Shown piece after piece: positions 7,478 to 15,076 of a stretch of 64,000 bases of DNA (position 1 is the stretch's first letter; every line of letters starts with the position of its first letter). The translations under genes were made by a program, and so were the position numbers. The notes under the pieces are model-generated. The model did not search any database and was not told where the DNA came from. It was given only the letters and a program-made list of their open reading frames with translations. Location: contig NSIR01000006.1 in the NCBI GenBank assembly GCA_002737445.1, forward strand, positions 1-64,000, in the 5' to 3' direction. This DNA is from Nitrosarchaeum sp. (GTDB taxonomy: Archaea > Thermoproteota > Nitrososphaeria > Nitrososphaerales > Nitrosopumilaceae).

Positions 7478-7852
7478 TCAATCTGACCCTTTTATATCAG
7501 GAAGGTATGCGCCAGTCAGATTTGCACCAGTAAGATTTGTATCAGTAATGTATGCATCAGTAAGATCTGCCCCAGTAAGATTTGCATTAGTGAGGTCCGC
7601 ACCAGTTAGATTTGCATTTGTAAGATTTGCATTTGTAAGATTTGCACCAACTAATTTTGCATGGTGAAGTGATGCACCGTGAAGATTTGCACCAGTAAGA
7701 TTTGCCTCACTGAGAATTGCACGATTGAGGTGTGCACCAGTAAAATTTACACCTACAAGTTTTGCACGATTAAGGTTTGCATCAGTAAGATCTTTACCAC
7801 TCATATTTTTACCATTTAGATTTTTACCACTTAGGTCTGTACCACTAGTCAT
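7478..7852 (-). CDS. Soluble pentapeptide-repeat protein
   Basis: The chosen ATG gives 124 residues, nearly all A(N/D)LxG pentapeptides (about 20 coils of five), without a signal peptide or membrane helix. The frame stays open to a TTG at 7876, but that TTG sits inside the promoter-like element 7876-7887, whose fixed spacing predicts a start at 7852. The protein should form a short cytoplasmic beta-helix. Some soluble pentapeptide proteins mimic DNA and bind gyrase; nothing here shows a target. Confidence 0.75.
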   Translation of the reverse strand: MTSGTDLSGKNLNGKNMSGKDLTDANLNRAKLVGVNFTGAHLNRAILSEANLTGANLHGASLHHAKLVGANLTNANLTNANLTGADLTNANLTGADLTDAYITDTNLTGANLTGAYLPDIKGSD

Positions 7853-7875
7853 AGTATGTCTAAATTTTGTATTCA

Positions 7876-7887
7876 ATTAAAGATTTA
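7876..7887 (-). promoter_or_regulatory. TATA/BRE-like promoter element that decides the 7852 start
   Basis: The coding strand reads taaatctttaat, 24 bases before ATG 7852. It overlaps the alternative TTG start at 7876, which would then lie upstream of the transcript. Confidence 0.5.
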
Positions 7888-7951
7888 CAAATAAAATTTA
7901 AAAATTATAATATTAAATCAACAAAATTTGAAATAATCACAAAGATTGGTT

Positions 7952-8431
7952 CTATGGCAGTACAATCAAGGTGCCAATCATGCTTGGCAAATCATATGTA
8001 CAATAATATGTAAATGTACCAACAGTATCAGCTGTAAAAGTAAACACTGTACTTTCACCACCTGCTAATTCATGATGCATTTCATATGGTGCTTGCATTA
8101 CAAAGTTGTGTTTATCCTCGGGGGCTTCTGCAGGATTGATAAAGTGAATTGTAACTAGATCACCTTTGTGAACTATAATATTTGTTAGTGAAAAGACTGC
8201 AACTGGGACACCTAATTTTTCCTCATCTGCTTGTAATTCTTGTGTAAAAATGTAAAATTCATTATTTGCAACACCTGGAGCTCCAACGCGATAATTTTCT
8301 TGAAGTTCATCAGATGCAACTGTACTTGCAGTAGAATCTATCATTGAAAATGACACTAGTGCTGCACCTGACATGATTATAGCTATCGCGATTCCTAAAA
8401 ACATTGCAATGTTTGTGCCACTAGAACCCAT
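7952..8431 (-). CDS. Membrane-anchored cupredoxin with an altered copper site
   Basis: An N-terminal helix (about 8-29) anchors a cupredoxin domain (60-159) outside the membrane. Copper ligands H108 (DKHNFVM), C144 and M151 are present, but the ligand loop reads CTYDLPSM. Asp147 thus replaces the His found three residues after Cys in the other cupredoxins of this window (CMVHPWM). Either the copper site is unusual, with Asp or a nearby His (119/120) as ligand, or the protein does not bind type-1 copper. A TATA-like gttaaatatg lies upstream. It resembles plastocyanin and subunit II-type cupredoxin folds; the exact class is unknown. Confidence 0.75.
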   Translation of the reverse strand: MGSSGTNIAMFLGIAIAIIMSGAALVSFSMIDSTASTVASDELQENYRVGAPGVANNEFYIFTQELQADEEKLGVPVAVFSLTNIIVHKGDLVTIHFINPAEAPEDKHNFVMQAPYEMHHELAGGESTVFTFTADTVGTFTYYCTYDLPSMIGTLIVLP

Positions 8432-8482
8432 GATTTATCAGATACATGATCATATTTAACAGTAATCAATATTTTTTATCAT

Positions 8483-8746
8483 TTATACAATTACAGGTAT
8501 TTGGGGTGAGGACATGCCATCATTTCCTGGAACAATTCGTTGTTTGGGATTTAATGATGTACTATGGTGACATATCTTGTTGCATACAGGGCAGAATTTT
8601 CTATCAAGAACAATGCATTGACAAATATGATTTTTCACATATGCTTGTGCTGCCTGATTCCATTCCCCTGTACCGTTGCAGTATACGCAACTATTTGTAG
8701 AAATGATTCCAGAGCCTTTGCAAAAATCACAATAGTCCTCAGTCAT
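8483..8746 (-). CDS. DnaJ-type zinc-finger protein
   Basis: The 87-residue protein carries CxxCxGxG motifs (CDFCKGSG at 6-13, CVYCNGTG at 20-27) and later Cys pairs (CQC and CPVC), as in the cysteine-rich domain of DnaJ but without a J domain. It probably binds two zinc ions and may act as a small chaperone or disulfide-handling factor. The frame can be extended to 8809; the ATG at 8746 is preferred because a TATA-like caaatatattga lies 20-31 bases before it. Confidence 0.65.
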   Translation of the reverse strand: MTEDYCDFCKGSGIISTNSCVYCNGTGEWNQAAQAYVKNHICQCIVLDRKFCPVCNKICHHSTSLNPKQRIVPGNDGMSSPQIPVIV

Positions 8747-8992
8747 AACTCTAGCAAATAATGATTCAATATATTTGAAGATCCTAAAAAATAGCCTCAG
8801 AAGATGCAAGTGTTAACTGGCAATCAGCATTTTAATTCAAACAAAAACCGTTCTATAATTATTTGAATCAAAACGTCAAGTATTCAATATATTTCTCAAC
8901 TAGCCAATTAACAATCTAATACAAGCAATCATGAAAATATATCTTGGGGTTTAACCACAGCCGTGAAAAATTTACAAGGTATGAAAACTTAA

Positions 8993-9508
8993 TTGAACAC
9001 AGATTCTAGAAAAATATTGAAGCCAATAATTACAATAGTAATTACTATAGTAATTACTATATCCATTCTAGTTTCAGTCTTTATTTTGATTCAATTGCCA
9101 AATAATAGGTGCTCAAATATAACAAGTGGTGCGGATTTGAATGGGTGCGATTTGCATGCAATGGATTTACAAGGTAAAAATCTCAAACATGTAGATTTTT
9201 CAGGTGCAAATTTATCAGATACAAATCTAAATAATTCAGATTTAAATTTCTCGACATTTGAAAAAGCAAATCTAATTAATGCAAATCTAAGTTATGCAAA
9301 TATTTCCAGAGTAAATCTTAGTAATGCAAATTTAACTGGAGCAAATTTAATTCGCGCCATGATAATTGATACAAATATGCAATATGCAGATCTTACAAAT
9401 GCAGATTTGACTGGAAGTAATTTAAGTGGTTCCAATCTAAGTAATGCAAATACAAATGGAACATTTCTCAAATATGCAAATTTAGATGGAGTAATAGGAT
9501 ATCCATAA
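8993..9508 (+). CDS. Membrane-anchored pentapeptide-repeat protein
   Basis: The frame starts at TTG directly after an in-frame TAA; the next ATG lies beyond the membrane helix (residues 10-35), so TTG is the likely start. A Cys-containing segment (CSNITSGADLNGCDL) precedes about 20 pentapeptides up to residue 168. It has the same architecture as the 5214-5684 protein but lies on the opposite strand. It probably forms an external beta-helix near the membrane; no partner is evident apart from the flanking cupredoxins. Confidence 0.8.
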   Translation: MNTDSRKILKPIITIVITIVITISILVSVFILIQLPNNRCSNITSGADLNGCDLHAMDLQGKNLKHVDFSGANLSDTNLNNSDLNFSTFEKANLINANLSYANISRVNLSNANLTGANLIRAMIIDTNMQYADLTNADLTGSNLSGSNLSNANTNGTFLKYANLDGVIGYP

Positions 9509-9619
9509 TGATATACACTAAAAATTAAACTCTAAAAATAATTATCAAATTCATAAAGTTCATACAGAAAATTATAAATTTGCATGTAGAAAAAAATATA
9601 AAGAAAAAATAAAAAATTA

Positions 9620-10204
9620 TTAACTGGCTGTTACTTTGCCTACCATCCATGGATGTACCATGCAATAGTAATCAAATGTTCCAGCTTTGGCAAATTTGTA
9701 ACTAAATGAACCGTCTTTCATTAACATGCCGCTATCAAATATTCCATCATGTGTTGCATCCTTTCCACTACTTACACTATGTGGCATTGCATCAACATTT
9801 TTCCAAGTTACAGTTGAGCCAACTTTGACTTGAACTGTATTTGGTATGTAGCATTTATCTGCACATTTAACGTCAGCACCAGATCCTTTAGCAATTTCAA
9901 CAGTTACCGCGCCAGTAGTAGGTGCAGCTTTTGTAGATGCTGGAGTTACAACTTTTGCTGGGGTTGTTACCATTTTTTTATCAGCCATTTTTTTAGCATC
10001 AGCTATTTTCTTTGCATCAGCTATTTTCTTTGCATCAGCTATTTTCTTTGCATCAGCCATTTTTTTAGCATCAGCTATTTTCTTTGCATCAGCCATTTTT
10101 TTATCACTTGCCATATCTGCGTATACATTATGCATCATTGATGTACTAACTACACCGAATAACAATGCAAAAACTGCAAGACATGCAATTAATTTGGTTG
10201 TCAT
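9620..10204 (-). CDS. Exported plastocyanin-like copper protein with hexapeptide-repeat linker
   Basis: A signal peptide (1-29) is followed by a charged low-complexity stalk of (K)K[IM]ADA repeats at 35-77, a Thr/Pro-rich linker, and a cupredoxin domain at 98-194. Ligands are H142, C181, H184 and M187 (CMVHPWM), a complete type-1 site. C114 and C118 could form a disulfide. The stalk probably holds the copper domain away from the membrane or S-layer. It is likely a soluble or loosely attached electron carrier. Confidence 0.85.
   Translation of the reverse strand: MTTKLIACLAVFALLFGVVSTSMMHNVYADMASDKKMADAKKIADAKKMADAKKIADAKKIADAKKIADAKKMADKKMVTTPAKVVTPASTKAAPTTGAVTVEIAKGSGADVKCADKCYIPNTVQVKVGSTVTWKNVDAMPHSVSSGKDATHDGIFDSGMLMKDGSFSYKFAKAGTFDYYCMVHPWMVGKVTAS
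9974..10102 (-). repeat. 18-bp tandem repeats coding for KK[IM]ADA
   Basis: Seven near-identical 18-base units lie inside the cupredoxin gene and alternate Ile and Met codons. Such arrays change length by slippage, so the stalk is likely to vary among strains. Confidence 0.8.
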
Positions 10205-10384
10205 ATTCCTCGGTTTATAGCCAGATTATATTAATATTGGCAGATTATACAGTACCTAAAATTGGAATTATTAAATGAGATAGAGATCAAGAATTTGAAA
10301 ATATTTTAAATAAATCATACAAATAGGATTTAAACCATTCTAGTTCAAAGATCATCTTTTAATGCAGATAATATTTGAAAAAGC

Positions 10385-10507
10385 ATGAATGGAATTTCAT
10401 GCGATGAATGTAGTGCAGGGTATAGACCTGGAATGTTAGCTGATTGTACAAAGTGTAATGGAGAATATTGCGATAGTTGTCATAGAAATCACAAATGCAG
10501 TAAGTGA
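10385..10507 (+). CDS. 40-residue Cys/His zinc-binding microprotein
   Basis: ATG at 10385 opens a 40-codon frame with seven Cys and two His: C6, C9, C21, C24, C29, C32, H33, H36 and C38 (CDEC, CTKC, CDSC-H-x2-H-x-C). The pattern resembles small cross-brace or AN1/B-box-like fingers binding two zinc ions. A TATA-like cttttaat lies about 20-30 bases upstream. It is too short for enzyme function and probably a protein- or RNA-binding module. Confidence 0.55.
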   Translation: MNGISCDECSAGYRPGMLADCTKCNGEYCDSCHRNHKCSK

Positions 10508-10545
10508 TATCATAGACTTTTATTTTGTATTTCAAAGAACATTAC

Positions 10546-10620
10546 GTGGATAACGGTAAAGTTGCTCTAGTTGCTGGATTTTGTATCATAGTTGCTCTTT
10601 CCATAATAGTTCTAATTTAG
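10546..10620 (+). CDS. Possible 24-residue membrane peptide
   Basis: GTG at 10546 opens 24 codons coding for a single hydrophobic helix (VALVAGFCIIVALSIIVLI). An AT-rich cttttatttt lies 20-30 bases upstream. The length is at the limit of what can be called, so the frame could be chance. Confidence 0.25.
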   Translation: MDNGKVALVAGFCIIVALSIIVLI

Positions 10621-10661
10621 GAAATTATAATAAATTATTCAAAATGTATTACTAGCTACAA

Positions 10662-11324
10662 TTATTCAGATAATAATTTTTTAATCATAGACTCTACATT
10701 ACTTGATTGTCCAAAAGATACGTCTCGTAGTATGCCTTTTCTATCAACTAGAATCATTGAAGGAGTTCCTTGTAGTGAGAATTTTTCAAATGTTTCAGCT
10801 GAGTACTCTTTTGATTTCATATAGTCTTTGACTCGCTTCATGATTTGAGTTCTATAGTCATCTGGCTGTGAATCAAATTCAGGGATTTGCCCGTAAATAA
10901 ATTCTAAAACTTTGCCCTCATCGATTTTTCCATCAGTCTTTGTTAATTTGTCCATGGCGATAGGGAAAGGTATTTTGTAATTTAATTTATTATCTTTATC
11001 CAATTGACCATACATTGATAGTGCTTTTTGCGTTTCGCCGATTACCTCACCTGTTTGAACAAGCATTTTCAAATTATCTAGGGTATTTTTATCATAATCC
11101 TCAAAAGCTGTTGCAATTCCCAATACGCGTACACCATCATCTTTGTACTTGTTGTAAATTGTAATGGCTTCAGGAATTGCATGCATAAAGCAACCAGGAC
11201 AATTGACTTGAAATACCTCAACTAGAACAATGTGATCTTTTTCTTGCTCAAAGTTTGTTGGTGCACCTTGAACCCATTCAGATACTGCAAAATTGGGAGC
11301 TTTTTGTCCAATTATTACACTCAT
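10662..11324 (-). CDS. Thioredoxin-fold redoxin (TlpA/AhpC-like)
   Basis: The 220-residue protein has a redoxin domain with a Cys-Pro-Gly-Cys active site at C42 and C45 and a cis-Pro loop (GTPSMILVD) near 196. An insertion of about 100 residues separates the two halves, longer than in simple thioredoxins. No signal peptide is visible, so it probably acts in the cytoplasm as a thiol-disulfide reductase or peroxide-linked redoxin. The internal ATG at 11324 is preferred, since MSVIIGQKAPNF is the normal start of redoxins; the frame extends to 11357. Confidence 0.75.
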   Translation of the reverse strand: MSVIIGQKAPNFAVSEWVQGAPTNFEQEKDHIVLVEVFQVNCPGCFMHAIPEAITIYNKYKDDGVRVLGIATAFEDYDKNTLDNLKMLVQTGEVIGETQKALSMYGQLDKDNKLNYKIPFPIAMDKLTKTDGKIDEGKVLEFIYGQIPEFDSQPDDYRTQIMKRVKDYMKSKEYSAETFEKFSLQGTPSMILVDRKGILRDVSFGQSSNVESMIKKLLSE

Positions 11325-11424
11325 TAATTTCAATAATTTTTTTTGTATTAAATACATAACGCATTAAAAAATTTCTAGAATATTGTAAATAGCCTAATAT
11401 ATGATATAAAAAATCTCAAAACAA

Positions 11425-11913
11425 ATGCAAGCAGTAACCCAAGAAAGAATGAATCTTTTTGCAGAAATGGAAGCAAAGTACGAAATACAAGATACTGCTT
11501 TTTTTATCAAACTTTTAACACATCCTGATTATGTAATTAGAACTCGCGCTACATGTATTCTAGTTGATTTTGGCGGGGAAGATAAAGTAGGACATGTTGC
11601 ACAAGTTTTAAAAAATGATACAAATGAGCTTGTAAGACACGAAGCTGCTTTTTCATTAGGTCAAATGTGTTATTCTAGTGGTATTCCACATCTTGCAGAT
11701 GCAACACTAAATGATTCAAGTATGTTTGTAAGACATGAGGCTGCAATAGCGCTTGGTGTAATTGGTTCTAAAGAAGCAAAAGAAATTTTGCAACAAGCAT
11801 TAAATGATAAAGATAAGCCAGTTGTAGATTCAGCCGTTGTTGCATTATCCAATATTGAATTTATGGAAAAGCTAAGCAAGAATGCAAAGTTTGCAAAACT
11901 AACAGGTGGATAA
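11425..11913 (+). CDS. HEAT-repeat protein
   Basis: The 162 residues contain three to four HEAT/PBS-lyase-type helical repeats (e.g. VIRTRATCILVDFGG, LVRHEAAFSLGQM, FVRHEAAIALGVIG). These build a curved scaffold for protein contacts. It has no signal peptide. Its stop codon touches the ATG of the following exported cupredoxin, so the two are probably co-transcribed. A role in maturing or positioning that protein is inference. Confidence 0.75.
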   Translation: MQAVTQERMNLFAEMEAKYEIQDTAFFIKLLTHPDYVIRTRATCILVDFGGEDKVGHVAQVLKNDTNELVRHEAAFSLGQMCYSSGIPHLADATLNDSSMFVRHEAAIALGVIGSKEAKEILQQALNDKDKPVVDSAVVALSNIEFMEKLSKNAKFAKLTGG

Positions 11914-12504
11914 ATGAACTTTACACTAGGAATTATTATTGCAGTCGGATCTTTGGTTGCATTTAGTCTTGTTATGATTTCAATGGATCCAGGATATCTT
12001 GCAACACCACCAGCATCATCAAGTAAAATCGCTGAAAGTATTCCAGTACCTGAAGTGATACCTGAAGTGGTACCTGAAGTTACATCTGAAGTGGTACCTG
12101 AAGTTACATCTGAAATGATACCTGAAGTTACACCTGAAATGATACCTGAGGTTACATCTGAAGTTACACCTGAAGTGGCATCTGAAGTTACACCTGAAAT
12201 TATTGCAAGTGTTGTAAAAGTTTCAATTCCACAAAATTCATCATCACCAGGTTGCGAAACCACAAATGAGTGCTATCTCCCATATCAAATTCAAATTAAT
12301 GCAGGAGATACTCTAGTCTGGATAAATAATGATGTAGCTGCACATACTGTAACTAGTGGAAATCCAAGTGAAGCAAATGACATATTTAATTCAGAAATGC
12401 TAATGCCAAATAAAACATTTGAATATACATTTACAAATTCTGGAGAATATGATTACTATTGCATGGTACATCCGTGGATGATAGGCAAAGTTAGTGTAAA
12501 TTAA
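11914..12504 (+). CDS. Membrane-anchored plastocyanin-like copper protein with PEV-repeat stalk
   Basis: The N-terminal helix (4-23) has no obvious cleavage site, so it is likely an anchor. Residues 46-96 are (V/T)(P/S)E(V/M) repeats forming an acidic extended stalk. The cupredoxin domain (100-196) has H144, C183, H186 and M189 in CMVHPWM, and C114/C120 may pair. It is similar in plan to the 9620-10204 protein, but the stalk is acidic instead of basic. It probably transfers electrons at the outer face of the membrane. Confidence 0.85.
   Translation: MNFTLGIIIAVGSLVAFSLVMISMDPGYLATPPASSSKIAESIPVPEVIPEVVPEVTSEVVPEVTSEMIPEVTPEMIPEVTSEVTPEVASEVTPEIIASVVKVSIPQNSSSPGCETTNECYLPYQIQINAGDTLVWINNDVAAHTVTSGNPSEANDIFNSEMLMPNKTFEYTFTNSGEYDYYCMVHPWMIGKVSVN
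12049..12201 (+). repeat. Tandem 9/12-bp repeats coding for PEV/SEV units
   Basis: Repeated cctgaagtg/tctgaagtt-type units inside the cupredoxin gene encode the acidic stalk and could expand or contract by slippage. Confidence 0.7.
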
Positions 12505-12554
12505 AATATAAAATTAATTAAAACATTCATATTATATTTATAAAAAATAATTTT

Positions 12555-12683
12555 ATGGGATTTCTAATTAGAAATAAAATAATTCTTGAAACAAAATGCA
12601 GAATATGCAACATGGAGTTTTCAGAACCTGAAAGAATGCTTCGCCACATGATTAAAGCACATTCAAAGAAAAAATCCAGTTAA
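12555..12683 (+). CDS. 42-residue C2H2 zinc-finger protein
   Basis: ATG at 12555 opens 42 codons with one classical finger: C15-x2-C18, a hydrophobic core, then H31-x4-H36 (CRICNMEF...LRHMIKAH), ending in a basic KKKSS tail. Single C2H2 fingers of this size are known in archaea and archaeal viruses and bind DNA. The source is unclear, since it lies between chromosomal genes. An AT-rich TATA-like run lies just upstream. Confidence 0.6.
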   Translation: MGFLIRNKIILETKCRICNMEFSEPERMLRHMIKAHSKKKSS

Positions 12684-12847
12684 TACAAGAATATCAAGGC
12701 TAATTCCAATACAATAACTAGTCATTAATCACAAGTGATTAAATTTTATTTGTGAATCATTGGAGAATAACTGAATAATTATTCTATTTAAATAAATTTT
12801 AAATCAGGGTGTAGATTTATTTTCTAGTTTTCAAGTAAAATAATTCA

Positions 12848-13738
12848 TTGTACGATTTACTTGTAGAATCTATCAAGGCATTACAAAAAAGTAAATACGG
12901 CAAAGGCAACAAAAAAAGACTAACTGCAATTCAAAGTGCACTAAAACTTGCAAAATCATTATTTGAATTAAAAGATAATTCCAAAATAGAGCCATTACCT
13001 CCTTTGATTAGTTTTAGAAGTATAGAGCAAACTGAACAAATTCCAAAAATATTGGATGAATTTATGAATGATTTTGAAATTCAATGTCTGCAAAAAAATG
13101 GAGCTACTGCAAAAAACTATTCACTATTTTCAGTGACACTTTTAAAAATAATAAAGACATTGGAAGCTGATAAAAAAAGAGGATTGCTATCAGCGCATGC
13201 AATCAATGTGATAAACAAAATGTTTGTCAAACATCCAGTAGAGTACAATAAAAGAGCAATTCGTGACCCATTGGCGCTGGTATTTGTAATTACAGAACTT
13301 GCAATGGACGCTGAAAGAAATTTGTCACAGCCATACGAGTTTGATATTACAATCCCACTCCAACTGGCACCATTTATGCAAAAATACCACATGGATTATG
13401 ATAATGCACTTTTAGAAATCATTGAAGAATTTAATAAAATGCCAAAATTCAGATTGACGGTATTAATTAATGAAAGACATAAAGAAATTGTAACAAAATT
13501 TTTACAATTTGGAATTGGTAAACTATCACTTGAAGATAAATTAAGTAGGGCCAAAAATCTTTTAGAAAAAATTACGCATGAAAAAAATGATTCTATATCA
13601 CTTGAGCACTATAATGTGCTAAAATTATGTTTTACAGACAAGGAATTAGCTCCACATTTAGCAAAAATTGCAAAAGAGATCAGTAGAACAGATAGACGAT
13701 TTGCAAATACAATATTGGATGAAGTTTCAAAATTATAA
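12848..13738 (+). CDS. Hypothetical helical protein (296 aa)
   Basis: A TTG start is inferred: the frame is closed by TAA at 12836 and the next ATG cuts off about 70 residues. The protein is predominantly alpha-helical, soluble and Lys-rich, with no signal peptide, Cys pair or nucleotide-binding motif. I do not recognise a family. The gene is monocistronic between the C2H2 miniprotein and a convergent coiled-coil gene. Confidence 0.6.
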   Translation: MYDLLVESIKALQKSKYGKGNKKRLTAIQSALKLAKSLFELKDNSKIEPLPPLISFRSIEQTEQIPKILDEFMNDFEIQCLQKNGATAKNYSLFSVTLLKIIKTLEADKKRGLLSAHAINVINKMFVKHPVEYNKRAIRDPLALVFVITELAMDAERNLSQPYEFDITIPLQLAPFMQKYHMDYDNALLEIIEEFNKMPKFRLTVLINERHKEIVTKFLQFGIGKLSLEDKLSRAKNLLEKITHEKNDSISLEHYNVLKLCFTDKELAPHLAKIAKEISRTDRRFANTILDEVSKL

Positions 13739-13848
13739 AATATTTGTAAAAATGGCAAATGCAATAATTGACATGTGGAAATAAAATTGGACTTTTCTAC
13801 AATAATTTTCCAAATGCTAAAATCAATTAAAAATTTAAAAGAGTGAAA

Positions 13849-14043
13849 TCAAGTTCCACTTTTATTATCTAAATCAAAGAGTTCTCGTCGTAATCTACTG
13901 CGTTGTTTAACTAGTTCTTGAATTTCTAATTTCATTGAATTTGAATCCCAATTTACACTTAGGAGATTTTCTACACAATCCAACATATCCTGCTCAATTG
14001 CCATTAATTCATCAAAGATTTCAGGTTCTTGTTTTCCAGACAA
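13849..14043 (-). CDS. Small coiled-coil protein (64 aa)
   Basis: The frame encodes acidic helices and a basic C-terminal helix (KQRSRLRRELFDLDNK), likely a helical hairpin or dimeric coiled coil. The frame is open up to a TTG at 14067, but that codon is inside the promoter-like element 14067-14078. The TTG at 14043 lies 24 bases after the element's start, as at the other four sites, so it is preferred. The function is unknown. It follows another small coiled-coil gene on the same strand. Confidence 0.5.
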   Translation of the reverse strand: MSGKQEPEIFDELMAIEQDMLDCVENLLSVNWDSNSMKLEIQELVKQRSRLRRELFDLDNKSGT

Positions 14044-14066
14044 TACTAGACCAATTTTTCTATTCA

Positions 14067-14078
14067 ATTAAGGGTTTA
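14067..14078 (-). promoter_or_regulatory. TATA/BRE-like promoter element for the 13849-14043 gene
   Basis: The coding strand reads taaacccttaat, 24 bases before TTG 14043, a variant of the recurrent taaatcYttaa element. Confidence 0.4.
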
Positions 14079-14087
14079 GAAACGTAT

Positions 14088-14213
14088 CTAATCTTTTGTC
14101 TCTTGCTCTAATTCTTTTATTTTTAATTCAAGTTTTTTTATAATATTTCTTAATTCAATATTTTCATCTCGTAAAGCATCTTTTTCTTTACCTAGTATTT
14201 CATTTAAATCCAC
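14088..14213 (-). CDS. 41-residue coiled-coil microprotein
   Basis: GTG at 14213 opens 41 codons with an uninterrupted heptad pattern (Leu/Ile at a/d positions, e.g. LRDENIELRNIIKKLELKIK), a leucine-zipper-like coiled coil with charged flanks. A promoter-like element sits 23 bases before the start. It ends ten bases before the next promoter element. It could pair with the neighbouring 64-residue coiled-coil protein. Confidence 0.5.
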   Translation of the reverse strand: MDLNEILGKEKDALRDENIELRNIIKKLELKIKELEQETKD

Positions 14214-14235
14214 AAAGATCTAAAAATTGTACCAA

Positions 14236-14247
14236 CTTAAGGATTTA
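14236..14247 (-). promoter_or_regulatory. TATA/BRE-like promoter element for the 14088-14213 gene
   Basis: The coding strand reads taaatccttaag, identical to the element at 2702-2713 and 23 bases before the GTG start. It overlaps the stop codon of the upstream gene. Confidence 0.5.
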
Positions 14248-15075
14248 CGATTTCTTAATTTTCTTTCGAATCGTATGAATGACAACTGTAGGTCCTACAA
14301 AATACATTCCCACATTAAGTGAAATCAAAGAGATTCCATATCCAAGTACAGATATTTCAGAATCCATATTCACGTAATTCAAAATAGATAGAGATGCAAT
14401 AAGTGGAGTCAGTGTTATTTTTACTGCTTCCCTGAATACAGGATTTTCTCTTTCCCAATCAGCTATTGTTGGACTAAATGAATAATAGAATTGATTAAAA
14501 CTATTCATGAAAGATGTTCCAGATTTAGTTTGTAATAGTGAATTATCACGTAACTCTCGTAATTGCTGTACTTGTGTAGATAATTCACTACCATATGTTG
14601 CAGTAGCAATTAGACAACCACTTTTTGGTGTTGGTAATAATACTTTAGATACAGTGGATTCTTCAGGTATAGTAGATTCTGCAAAGACACGGGTTCCAAT
14701 TATTTCTATTGTATTTTTTCCAGCACCTGTAAAATTAAATGTGATAAATGAGATACTATCATTTGTATTTACTTTGGGAAAAATCTCCGTACCATTAATA
14801 AAAAAAGTAAAATCACCACTCAAAAGATTTTGTGGTAGATACATTTCCCCCAAATTATTTTCAAGACCACTATTTACAAATAAAGTTAATTTCTTTTCTT
14901 GTTCACTAAATTTAAAATCAGCAATGTCATAGTTTGCCACAGTTTCAACTTCAATTGTGTCCTCGCCAACTTTAATATCCAATCTACTTACAAGACCTGT
15001 CCTATCTGATAAAATACCAAATGCAGGTGTAATTACTAGAATTAAAAGAAATGAAATAAATAATTTTGTTTTCAA
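14245..15075 (-). CDS. Exported CFI-box-CTERM-like membrane protein
   Basis: A signal peptide (1-20) is followed by a beta-rich extracellular domain (about 25-140). A CFI-box-like segment follows, where C154 begins CLIATATYGSEL and leads into QVQQLRELRDNSL. Two hydrophobic helices and a basic tail end the protein. The Cys-led box is a known C-terminal module of surface proteins, possibly a lipid or processing site. The start is TTG immediately downstream of L15e, so the gene may be read through from that promoter. The exact role is unknown. Confidence 0.65.
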   Translation of the reverse strand: MKTKLFISFLLILVITPAFGILSDRTGLVSRLDIKVGEDTIEVETVANYDIADFKFSEQEKKLTLFVNSGLENNLGEMYLPQNLLSGDFTFFINGTEIFPKVNTNDSISFITFNFTGAGKNTIEIIGTRVFAESTIPEESTVSKVLLPTPKSGCLIATATYGSELSTQVQQLRELRDNSLLQTKSGTSFMNSFNQFYYSFSPTIADWERENPVFREAVKITLTPLIASLSILNYVNMDSEISVLGYGISLISLNVGMYFVGPTVVIHTIRKKIKKS

Positions 15076-15076
15076 T

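Noticed and set aside
7852-7876. Longer TTG start for the soluble pentapeptide protein
   Set aside because: The TTG lies inside the promoter-like element 7876-7887; at the spacing seen before four other genes the start is ATG 7852.
9974-10102. Regular short repeats resembling a CRISPR array
   Set aside because: Units are contiguous 18-mers without spacers and lie in frame inside a cupredoxin gene.
14043-14067. Longer TTG start for the small coiled-coil protein
   Set aside because: Same reason: the codon overlaps the element at 14067-14078, and TTG 14043 fits the common spacing.
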